A stretch of DNA of 17,876 nucleotides. It comes from Funneliformis mosseae (Eukaryota; Glomeromycota; Glomeromycetes; Glomerales; Glomeraceae). The position numbers and the translations under genes were made by a program. This document shows, piece by piece, positions 1 through 10,043 of the stretch (its first letter is position 1; every line of letters begins with the position of its first letter). The notes under the pieces are model-generated. The model did no database searches, was not told where the DNA came from, and worked only from the letters and a program-made list of their open reading frames with translations. The stretch is taken from assembly GCA_910592005.1 (NCBI GenBank), contig CAJVPP010001793.1, positions 1 through 17,876 of the forward strand, read 5' to 3'.

Positions 1-2743
1 CAGAATCTTTAGAATTTATCATTAAAGAAGATTATATTGTAGGTGAATCTGAAGATAATGATATTTTTGTAGAGGATGATTTTGAAAATTTTAAAGATTA
101 TGCACTACCAGATTACAAGCTATTTTAAAATCTACCAAATACAGAATCAATTAATAACCAATTTTTGTGGATTTTACTTTGGATCATGTCATTTTGGACA
201 AGATTCAACATTACAGAGTCTGCAACTGAGACGTTAATAAAATTTATGAAATTGATTCTAACAGAAATCAGAGGTGACAAATTTAAAAATTTTCCAAATT
301 TAATATACTTAACGAAAAAAGCATTTGGATTAAATGACAGATTTTACTATTTTGTTTCTTATTCCAAATGTCATAAGCTGTATCAAAAGCAGAAAGTGGT
401 GAATTTTCAATAGAATAATATGCTGACTGTAATGAAATGTCAGCATATAGAATTTTCTAATTCGTCAATTTGCAAAATACAATTTTGCAATACTCTATTA
501 TCTCAAAAAATCATATTGACAAATCGAACTTTAATTTGACCTAATTTAATCTTTCCATTTTCTGGAATTTGATAACAACTCAATTCTATGTATTGTCAGC
601 CTAATTTTGAAACTAGTTTGAAACAATGGATAAATCATCAGCATTTTGATAACATTATAACTGATATATATGATGGTGAAGTTTGGCAAATGTTAAAAGA
701 ATCTTCACAAGAAGATTTGGCAAATTTTTTTGAAATGAAGTAGCCGATTCTCATTTTAGATTAATGCTAAATCTCGACTGGTTCTAACTATATGGTAATA
801 CTGTTTATAGCATTAGAGTAATATATGCCACTATATGCAATTTGCCTCGTGATATTTGATTACAACGTGAAAATTTACTGACTCTTGGTCTTTTACCTGA
901 ACTAAGCGAAGTCAGTTTACATAAAATAAATCACTATTTAGCGCTGATTGTAGATGAATTAGAATCACTTTAAGATGGATTTACAATAAATAAAACATAT
1001 GATATTCTGAAGGAAAAAACATTTATGCAGCTTTAATTTTTGTTTCATGTGATGTATCAGTCGCTAGAAAAATATGTGGATATATTTCGGCTTTAGTATT
1101 ATGTCATAGATGTAAAAAGAAGATAAATTATGAAAATCATCAGCATAATTTTGTTGGAATGAATAATATCGATGATTGGTTCATTATACGAGATCCAATT
1201 GAGTATCATCAAAATGCGTTAGAATGGAGACGCTGTAATTCAGATGCTTTACAAAAATGATTTGTAAAGCAAAGTGGTGTAAGATGGTCTAAATTATTAT
1301 GTTTGCCATATTTTAACTTTATAAAATATATCATAATTGATCCAATACATTGTCTATTTTTAGGCATTGCACGATAGATAGTAAAATAAATCTGGATTAA
1401 TAAAGGGATTTGACATTAAATTTCTTGAATAAGATTCAGAAAAAGATGAACAAGTTTCAGATTCCTTTTGATCTGGATTGAATTCTAGGTAAAATTCATG
1501 AAGGAAAAGGATTTTCTAATTTTATGGTTGATCAGTGACAAATATTTTTCACTATATATGCCACTGTTTTGCTTTGAAAATATCTTTAGATTATAGATAG
1601 AAAGATTCTTACATATTTTATAAGAATTTGTACAATTTTAGTAAGCTGGATTGTAGAATCAGATTTATTACATGAAGCATATCGAAGACTAATTGAGATA
1701 GTAAAGTTAATTGAAAATAATCACGTATGTAATAAAATTACGCCAAATCTTCACTTTTTTTTCCATTTGTATGATTGCTCAAGAAACTATGATCTGTTAT
1801 ATACATTTTAGTATTTTTCTTTTGAACGCATGAATGGAATATTAGGTATTTTTTTTTGAGAATTTTTTAAATAAATCAGCTTACTAATTTATGAACGATT
1901 TTAGGTTTTTTATCAAATAGTAATAGAAAAATCAAATTTGAGCTAATACATTAATTGATGTTTGATATTCAAATTAACAGTATTACAAGTTCTGGTGGTA
2001 TTAAGATAAAAAGGCTTAAATTGCTAGACAATCAGCCTTCAATTGGTTCTCTTTTAGATACAGATAAATTTTCTTCTGATGAAATCCATCAATTTTAGAT
2101 AAATTCACAAAATATTAAGAAATCAAATATTACTGGTAGTGAACCATTTTCTAACAAATTCCTTAAATCATCATCTGATAATATAATTATTTCAAGTGAA
2201 ATGCTTGATTTGATGATTGAATACTACAATATAACTTATATCATATTTGATTTTAGGAAACTATTCGATAAGGATTCAGAAGATTATATAACAATTCAGG
2301 TCAAAATGAATCAATTAAGAAGGTGTTGAATTGGTTCTGAAATCTTCAGATCATCAATGTTTTTGCAACATATAAAAAATTTGTACATTTTAGTCAAATT
2401 TATTACAAATGATAGTACAGTCGATTGTTATTTTTGGTTAAGTCTAATATTATTTTATACATAATATTGATTTGTCATTTGGAAAGGCTGAATATTTTCT
2501 AGTATTTATTCATTGGTATAAATCTGCAAGTTTTTCAAATATGCAATATTATTTTAGCAAAGAAGAAACTTGTAATGTCGAATTATAGGATATTGAATTT
2601 TATCCAGAAAGTCATGATTATATAATACCAGTTCATCATATTTTGGGTCGATTTGTACTGATTAACTATCAAATTTCAGCCCGATGAAATATAAAAGAAT
2701 ATTTGGCTGTTAATCTAATTAATAGAAAATACCATTTATAAAA
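1..2743 (+). pseudogene. Decayed CACTA/EnSpm (Tnp2-type) transposase, cut by the left edge
   Basis: This is a relic of a Tnp2-family (Transposase_21-like) transposase, which in intact form excises and inserts CACTA DNA transposons. Recognisable blocks lie in order on the plus strand but in shifting frames: an acidic stretch (about 3-128), a block around TDIYDGEVW (about 665-695), CDVSVARKICGYISALVLCHRC-like sequence split by the family's Cys pair (about 1050-1113), a long open piece ending in EWRRCNSDALQK (to 1257), DPIHCLFLG (1339-1365), SFERMNGIL (about 1818) and ILGRFV (about 2641). The RKxxGF/CHRC and DxxHxLFLG motifs are hallmarks of the family. Many stops break it, for example TGA at 857, TAA at 971, TGA at 1258, TAG at 1375 and TAA at 1387, along with several frameshifts, so it cannot be functional. 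The N-terminus lies outside the window. The family call is firm; exact ends are approximate. Confidence 0.8.
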
Positions 2744-3000
2744 ATAAATTGGATGTTTTTAGCATTATTTGGCTGTTAATTCTAAATATCAGTTATATTT
2801 CCTTCTGAATTTTATTTTATTTTGAAATATTTTAGTTTATTTTTGATGTATATCAATTGGATGTAAATCAGACATCAATCGGCTATAAATAAGATAGGTC
2901 AAATTTTAGCTGATTCTTAGCTGATTTCTAGTGTATACCAATCGGCTAAACTGAATTTTTGATAATTTGCTGAATTTAGGCTGAATTTAAGCTGATTTTT
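2701..3000. repeat. Cluster of short repeats resembling transposon subterminal repeats
   Basis: Just past the transposase relic, a 14-base unit ATTTGGCTGTTAAT occurs at 2701 and again at 2767. CAATCGGCT occurs near 2876 and 2939. AGCTGATT or GGCTGAATT-like units recur at 2908, 2919, 2969, 2979 and 2990, mostly about 10-11 bases apart. CACTA elements carry arrays of short subterminal motifs bound by their second protein, so this may be the right end of the element that contained the transposase. No clear CACTA terminus or target duplication was found, so the assignment is an inference. Confidence 0.4.
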
Positions 3001-4960
3001 CGCATGTCTGATTTTTTTGATTTCAACTAATAAAAAGGAATATTAAAAAATAAAGATAATGTAATAATAATATCATAGAGACATATAATGACAATACATA
3101 ATGGAATATTTAATAATCTTTAAAATTATAAATAAAAGAAAAAAAAGAGAAAAAACAAAAAAAAAATAGAAAATAAAAATAGAACAAAGTTAAGAATAAA
3201 AATTAATAGAGAAATAAAATTTATAAATAGAAAATATTAGTAAATAGATATGATATTATGATAGAAAAATTAGTAAAGAAATAATAAAATAATAAAATTA
3301 TTAATGATTAATGTTAGCAATTTAAAAATACTAAAAGAAGAAATAGGAACTAAAAATTAAATTTATTAGGAAAAAGAAATAGAAATTAGAATTAGAAAAA
3401 TATAAATTAGAATTAATAAGAAAAGAATAAAAATCAAAGGAAAATCTACAAATTGATCGATATTAAATTTATATAATAGAAGTAGAAATTTATTTAGTAA
3501 AAAGAAACAATTAATAGATAACTAACTGAAATTATACATAAATATAAAATGGTATAATTATTATTTGATTTATATGATACTAATATTTGATTAATTATAA
3601 AATAAAATAATATTTAAGAAAAGGAATATTAATAATATAATAAGAAAAAAGATATAATTTATTTAATATATTATGACTTAAAATACATGAAATATTATTG
3701 ATGATAACTATAATACATAATAAATAATTGATGATTACAATAATATATAAAATATAATTTGATAATATCAATAAAATAATTAAATAGAAAATCTAAAACT
3801 TAACTTTAAGAAAAACAGAATAAAATATAAAAAGAAAATATATTAAAAGAAAAGAAAAGAAAGAATTAAAGAGTTAAAGAAATATCTTTTGAAATGAATT
3901 AGAATGGAAAGAAAATAATGAATAGAAAAGACAAAATAAAAATTATAGTAGGAAATAAAAAAATATTTAAAAAGAATTAGAAAAAGGAAAAAAGAAAAAT
4001 GAAATTAAAGATTATGAAAATAATAATGAAAAAGAATAATGAAGAAGGATATTAAAAAAATAAAATTGGATTAATAGTTTAAAAAAAGAATAGTGAAGAA
4101 TGAAAAAGAAGCATAAAAAAAAGTTATAAAAGAAATTATAATTATAAGAATATTAATAAAGAATATGAAGATTGATTCTTGAATAAATAAAAATTAATTT
4201 GTAAAACAAATCTTTTTAATAGTAAGTGGTAGAAATACATTAGTAGGTACAGCTCTTGTTAAAATTATCAAATTCATAAATATCATATATTTATAAAATA
4301 TAAGTTTTGATAATTACATTACAAAGAATATCAAAAATTGGATTATACAAAAAAAAATTAAGATTTTTTCAAATTAGCTTTCTTAATCTTCAAATCTTAA
4401 TTATATTAAATATTTGTAATATGAATTAAATGAAACTTTAAAAATAATTAGGTATTCAAAAAATTTATATAAACTTAAAAAAGTATTGCAAGAAGAATAA
4501 AAAAAATTCTATCTGAAACTTATATTAATTTAATTAAGAGCATGCTACATTAGATAAAAGTATATATTAAAAGTCAAGAATAATCAATTAAATATTAAAA
4601 ATTTATAATATTTATAATAAAATATAAGAAAACTGATTTATTAATTATTTATTGTAAATATTGTAATAAATATAATTTGATGGTATAATACAAAAAATGA
4701 TTCAAAAAGATTTATAAAAATTAATGAATAATATAGTATTCAAAAAAAATATAAAAAATATTTAATGTCATACATAAGTTAATTTAATATAACTAATAGA
4801 AGAGGAATACTAATTGTATAAAATGTAATAGATCTAGCATTAATTAAACATAAAATGTTTTATAAAAGTAATCTTATTGTAATCTATCAAAAGCTGATGA
4901 ATATCATATTCAATAAGCTAATTTATGTGAAAATAATGATTTAGATTTTAATAAGTTTAT
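3001..4960. other. Very AT-rich, purine-biased low-complexity DNA with no gene
   Basis: The plus strand is made almost entirely of A, T and some G, with very little C, especially from about 3120 to 4200 where GAAA- and AGAAATA-like strings dominate. Every frame is crowded with stops. No open frame longer than a few dozen codons, no RNA gene and no clear domain was seen. From about 4200 to 4960 the bias weakens and a few peptide-like scraps appear, but none could be identified. The likeliest reading is ancient, heavily mutated transposon sequence. Confidence 0.6.
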
Positions 4961-6303
4961 ATATAGGAGAGTATAAAAAGTATTGGCTATTTTAGTTAGA
5001 GTGATATAAAAGTAGTATGTATTGTTATTTCCTGTTTAATTAAGTCACAAATTTATTTTTTGATAGTTTGCGACTATATCGAAAAATAAAAATAAACAAT
5101 ATGTTATTATGATGTATAAATTTAATCATAGGGTATACAAAAAATTTTTTATATTTTATAGTATGAAAATTTTGCTGCAATAATGTGTTTTAGAAAGAGC
5201 TTAATAAAAGTCAAAAAGGTGAAATTATTATTACAAAAAATTAGATTATTCAAATAATAGGATTATTGCAGTTATTTATTACTCTTGTTCTTTTATATAA
5301 TGTATATGAGAGTCATATGAGCTAAATAAACTTCTAAAGAAACGAATAGATTGACCAAGAATTCTTAATGAGAGTGAACAAAAATATCTCAAACGTTTAG
5401 TGATTAGAAATAAAAAAACTGTTGTCAAATTCTCTTTTAAATTTATCTAAATATTATAAATAAAACAAACAAAATTATTTTTAAACAAACTATCTGTAAT
5501 GAATTAGTTAGACAAAGTCTTCACTTACGCATTTCTCATTTGAATCTATTAATTTCTAAAAGAAATAAAGAAAGACAGTTACTTTAAGCTTGTACTTATG
5601 AAACTTGAACTGTGAAAGATTTAAAAATATAGTATAGTTAGATGGTCTACTTACATATAATTTCAAACTTTAGGTTTTGAGCAGTATAACATGAATTTTC
5701 TGAAGAATTTTATGAAGATTGCATTACAGTCACAGTTCAAAAGAACTTTAATTATATATTTTAAAGTATTTCTATTAGATTAGTATGAGTTCTCTAATTC
5801 TTTAGTTAGTCACATAATTGAAAATACATATCGTAAAATTTAGTTAATTACACAATTCTTACAGTTAAATCTTATGCAAAAAAATTAAAAAAAAATTTTT
5901 TTTAAGAAGATAATGCACCTATACATACTGCAAAAATTGCACATTTTTTTATCAAATTTTTTAATGTTGAGTTGCTTTCCTGATCAGCTCAAAGCCTTGA
6001 TATTAACCCTATAGAAAATATTTGGTTGTATTTTGAAGTTAGAATTCATTAACATGATTCACAACCATCAAGTATTATGTAATTAAAGTAGTAGGTTAAA
6101 AAAGAATAGTATGTAGAACCTATAAATTATTACTATAATTTAATCAAGACTATACTATATCAGGTTCAAGCTATTATTGCTGTAAATGGAAATTTAACGA
6201 AATATTGATTTGTAATTTAATAAAATAAAAATTTTGATGTTTATATGTTAGTTATTTTGTAATAAATTTTTAAAACTAGCAAATTTTTTTATATCCTCTA
6301 TAT
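4961..6303 (+). mobile_element. Decayed Tc1/mariner element, about 1.34 kb, with degenerate TIRs
   Basis: The two ends are related as inverted repeats. The left end (about 4961-4994) begins ATATAGGAGAGTATAAAAAG. The reverse complement of the right end (6303-6271) begins ATATAGAGGATATAAAAAAA, and both continue into a shared GCTA-TTTTA block. They align with a few gaps and substitutions. TA dinucleotides flank both sides, as expected for the TA target duplication of this superfamily, but the AT-rich surroundings make that weak evidence. A transposase relic with a DD34E core lies between the ends, and the total length is typical of the superfamily. The boundaries could be off by a few bases. Confidence 0.65.
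5300..6210 (+). pseudogene. Broken Tc1/mariner DDE transposase
   Basis: In intact form this enzyme cuts and rejoins transposon ends with a D-D-E triad. A PRILNESEQKYLKRLV-like helix-turn-helix linker is readable near 5355-5400, preceded by a TGA (5352) where the family's GRPR motif would have Arg. The C-terminal catalytic part is clear: DNAPIHTAK begins at 5909 and DINPIENIW spans about 5996-6025. The Asp codon (5909) and Glu codon (6014) are separated by exactly 34 codons, which is the DD34E spacing of the Tc1 branch. A TGA at 5981 replaces the expected Trp between them. Numerous other stops and frameshifts rule out function. The family call is firm; the limits of the coding region are approximate. 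Confidence 0.75.
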
Positions 6304-7423
6304 ATGATTTCTAATATAATTATATTAAACAAAAGTATAGAGCTTATGTAAAATTATATTATATTATTATAGACTCACTAATTATTAAAATTGTAATTGA
6401 GAATATCTATGTTAACATAATTGAAAATACAACTCTATAATTTAATAATTATCTCAAAAATCATCTATTACTTAAGTTAAAATTAATTTAATTAGAAAGG
6501 TTATGTAAATTAAAAAATAAAATGTAATTAGTAAATAAAAAGATGAATTTACAAAAATTCAAGTTTTAAAATATTAGAATTAATCTAAATTTTTTTTTAA
6601 AATAAAAACAAAAATTTTTTATGCTTTAAATTTATATTATTTATAGGAATGCTTATCTGTTTTACAAGTTGCTTAAAGATAAAAAATAGTTATTTTTTAA
6701 CATATATTAAATTATAAAATTATAAAATCGATCATATATTTTGGAAACGATCGGCAAGATTAGGCCTGTTCAAATTCGGTCGGTTGGGTTTTTTGCTTTT
6801 CTTGTATCACCCAAATTAAACCAATAGTATTAGTTTGAAAATTGATTTACCATCAAATAAAAAATTTTTTTTTTTTTTTATATTTTTTTTTTTACGTCTA
6901 ATAAAAATTATTTTTTTTTCTTACGCTTGATAAAAAAAAAATTTTTTTATTAATAAAAAAAATTACAAAAGAAAAGTAAAAGAACATCAAAAAAAGAACG
7001 TGTAAACAAACGCGTGAAAAAACACGGGATAATTATTTAAAATTAAAAATATAAAATTCTGGATTTCGTATGTGTTGTCAAATCGATGAACAGGGTGACT
7101 CTGAGAAAATCAGGTGATTACGTTATTTGCCGCCAGTTATTTTTTCACTTGTGCCCGAGCTTTTGATGGTGACGTGTGTGCAATGCAATATACGGACGAT
7201 TTTAAAAAACAATTGTGTAAAATTTCTTGCACTATTTATACCAGAATTAGAATTGTACAAAATAAAAGCTCACATCAGGCAAACTAAATTGCTATATTCT
7301 TTTCAACACAAAGACACTGAATAACCTGTAATCAGTAAATTATATTAGAAAGTAAATAAACTACTACGATTTATAACATAAATTTGATTTTTACAAGCCG
7401 TAAAATATTTGCAACAATCTAGC
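6304..7423. other. AT-rich spacer, no supported gene
   Basis: From 6304 to about 6720 the DNA is AT-rich with stops in all frames. At 6720-6840 there is a slightly GC-richer patch with GGTCGGTTGGG, followed by long T and A runs (about 6860-6960). From about 7010 to 7330 composition becomes more balanced. A 65-codon open frame (7127-7324) is present, but it resembles nothing known and has no visible splice or neighbour support. The part nearest 7423 may contain the 3' flank of the minus-strand gene that ends at 7424. Confidence 0.5.
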
Positions 7424-9518
7424 TCAAGAGGGTGGCAACCACATGTAACCACAAATTGGGTCATCAGAAACAAAATTGCGAGTTCTTGCAATCTTGAGTT
7501 TCTGTATAACACTCAACGAATTGGATAATTCATCTCGAAAGAAAGCATGACCCCAATAATCTCATACAAGTAACATAAATCCAACTCCCTTGTTGGCAAT
7601 GTAAACTGAAACAACGTTTTTTTGCAATATAATCCACGACTAACAATATATATTGTTGAAATAGAACAATGATATCCTTAAAGAACAAATTTATTGTTAA
7701 ATTCCAAAGTGCAAAATCACAATTGCAACAGAAAGGATAAAATTTAACCTTCAGTTTGAAAACCGAATACTCGGAGTTTCTTAGCAAGCTGAAAATCGCA
7801 TGTTTTATAATCTGTCCAGATGGTTGTTAAGTACATCAACCAAGCATCTTTCAATTTTTACTTTATCTCCCTCTGTATGTCTCATTGGGAGACGAGTTGG
7901 TGCTCCAGACAGCTCGATAACAAGAAATTCTTTATTATCTAGATTGACTAAAGATCCAATACCATCACCTTTCGAACCGATCCTACGTCTTTTGCCTTCT
8001 TCGAGACGAAAATTTCGGCGGGTTTCTGAGGACAAGCTTGAAACTTCACCCCTACAATCAAGTAGAAAGAGCTATTAATCATTGGAACAACCCATCAAAA
8101 AAGGAAGATACTTACCAAGTTATATCCAAATTTTTGAATATAAAGATAAAAGGTTCAATTATGGTCCAATAAATCGTACACAGAATGTTGACTCGGTACA
8201 TGGTCGTTGCGCAAAATAATCTGGTCGGTTCTCAAGACAAAAAAATACTATCATTTTGGTATTATTAAACAAGGGTAATTTCGGTTCTTCATACTAACGG
8301 CACTTACAAGTGCTCCATGACTTTACGAGTGTAAATATCTTCTTCCAAAGTTACTTTTTTGTATGAATCGAATGATTCCCGAACTTTTTTTATAGTCGTT
8401 TCCCCCAGATAACAGTCGAGTTGTTCTTCAACAGATTTAGGTAATTTTATTGATGGTGGTTGTGATTCGGAAATAATTTTCGACCACTCTTCAACCGTAA
8501 AGAACTGAGGTTTCTCTCGTTCTGTCGCATTATCAAGGTCGATAATGTGTGCGAAATATTCTCCACATAGAAGAATAATAAATGTGAATAGAGAGTCTAT
8601 AATATTAAAGTGCAAGAAGCCATTACTCACTCTTCGTATTTTTCTTCATCATTATTAAAGCCTTCTGTATGCAATTCATCTTGATTATTATCTTCAGATT
8701 TGGGGTATGAGTTATCCCTATGTTCGACCTGAATATCTTTGAAGTTCATTGTATTCGGATTTAGGGATTAAATCATTTCTATGTTCAACCTGAATGTTAA
8801 AGCAAATTATATTATTAAGCAGAGAAATGGTGCGATGCGCAGAAAATAAGTACTAACCAGTTCTGTAAATCCATTGAAGTGCATAGAAAATAATTTGTTT
8901 CCGAGCTTTGCTTTTTCGATATCTGTCCAGAATTTTAAGACAGCTTGAGATTTGATTTCATTCTAAAATAGAAAGAAAAGAATAAATAAACGTATGACAA
9001 GTTTAAGTTTAAGTTTGGTTCCATTCAAAGAACATATAAGCGAAAATAGCTTTTCGGGATCAAAATCATCAGATGAGGGACTCAATTTTACTGCAGTACC
9101 AAAGCAGAGGATTATGCCACAAGACGAAAGCAGAGGATCACTGTGGTTTCCATCTTTCCGCTGATATCGCTCTCCGAAAGTGGAGGATCTTATCCCGAGT
9201 CCAAAGCATAGGATGAACCCAGGAGCGGTACCAACGTCTCTTAAATCCCGTAATCACGTACAATAAATGCAAATACATAACATTGTAATTTTTGATACTT
9301 TTATCTGCCAGTTTCTGAATCCGTGCGATAGGATGATTTGTCCAGATATCGTTGAGGGTTCCAATCCAATCTCTGTGTGTTGCTTGTTTATCTGTAACAG
9401 AAATATTTAGAAAACATAGGAATTCGAGAAGACAATTTGACACGCCGGGTTTCTCTAAAATCTTAACGATTGCACTTCATTTTTCGTTCTTTTCCGAGCT
9501 TGCTTTGCGTTTTGACAT
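7424..9518 (-). pseudogene. Multi-exon gene of unknown function, probably broken
   Basis: I do not recognise a named domain; the style resembles lineage-expanded families in Rhizophagus-type fungi. It starts at ATG 9518 (MSKRKASSEKNEK), hits TGA at 9479-9477, then stays open in the same frame to about 9260 (ATHRDWIGTLNDIWTNHP). It continues one frame over as DVGTAPGFILCFG to about 9010. Well-formed exons follow: 8962-8858 (35 codons, FWTDIEKAKLGNK), 8728-8631 (acidic, Asn/Glu-rich), a piece ending at 8308, 8220-8116 (NILCTIYWTIIEPF) and 8051 onward (RRRIGSKGDGIG, FLVIELSG). A frameshift near 7805 is needed to reach AKKLRVFGFQ. The last exon, 7561-7424, ends in CGYMWLPPS and TGA. Several junctions flanked by good GT-AG sites keep frame (8308 to 8220, 8116 to 8051), so this was a real gene. 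At least one stop and about three frame breaks point to a pseudogene, although unseen mini-introns or sequence errors are possible. Confidence 0.55.
8674..8795 (-). repeat. 61-base tandem duplication covering a splice acceptor
   Basis: On the minus strand, ATTCAGGTTGAACATAG starts at 8795 and ATTCAGGTCGAACATAG at 8734. Similar sequence (CCTAAATCCGAA against CCCAAATCTGAA) follows both, so the period is 61 bases. Each copy carries a CAG that could end the intron whose donor is at 8857. Using the upstream CAG (exon from 8789) leads to an in-frame TAG. Using the downstream CAG (exon from 8728) leaves 32 open codons. The duplication therefore created two competing acceptors, of which only the second keeps the frame. 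Confidence 0.7.
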
Positions 9519-10043
9519 TTTTTTATGAATTAGCAGCGTAAATTGTTAAAAATTTAAATACCGTGTCTGATTTCCATAAGAGGTAATCAATCACGATGTA
9601 AGTACCGATCACATTATCACGTGAAAAATTCACCGCAGTTGAATTGAATTTTCAGGAAGAATTATCATTCTGATTTGTCTCAATCACGTTATCATAAAAA
9701 AGAATAATAACTAATAAACCAGACCCAAAATATGAACAGTTTGAGTTTAGTTAATTGAATAAAACCAATCAAATCAAATCTAGAGTGAATGTGCCTTAAA
9801 TTTCTTATTGGTTAATCAACTATCATCTAAAACATTTGAAAAGAAAATGGCTGCAGAAATTTATTATAAAAATAAATATTTATTTTATTATAAGATAATA
9901 AAAACTTTTTATATTTGATTACAAAATATAAAAAAATAACTTTAAAAAAAAGGTTAAGGCTTTAATGATTAATGTATATGTAACAATAGACGGTATCAAA
10001 TTTATTTTTTCCCAAATAATTTTTTCAATTACAACACATAATT
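9519..10043. promoter_or_regulatory. Divergent intergenic region between the broken minus-strand gene and IMPACT-ERCC1
   Basis: About 525 bases separate two start codons that point away from each other, so both promoters should lie here. Visible motifs are a palindromic CACGTG at 9618-9623 within several TCAC-containing repeats, CCAAT at 9765-9769 and its inverse ATTGG at 9807-9811. The last 170 bases before ATG 10044 are very AT-rich. CCAAT and CACGTG are common fungal promoter elements, but their use here is inferred. No coding sequence was seen. Confidence 0.45.

Noticed and set aside
165..413. 82-codon plus-strand open frame as a separate gene
   Set aside because: Its content (LTEIRGDKFKNFPNLIYLTKK, with the KCHKLY block) fits as one open piece of the Tnp2 transposase relic, with related blocks before and after it.
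3001..6960. Mitochondrial insertion, suggested by the extreme AT content
   Set aside because: No mitochondrial gene was recognised, and the content that can be read is nuclear DNA-transposon sequence.
7127..7324. 65-codon plus-strand open frame
   Set aside because: It has no recognisable domain, no splice partners and a composition typical of chance frames.
7800..8078. 92-codon plus-strand open frame
   Set aside because: It is antisense to the well-supported minus-strand exon beginning at 8051 (RRRIGSKGDGIG), so it is a shadow.
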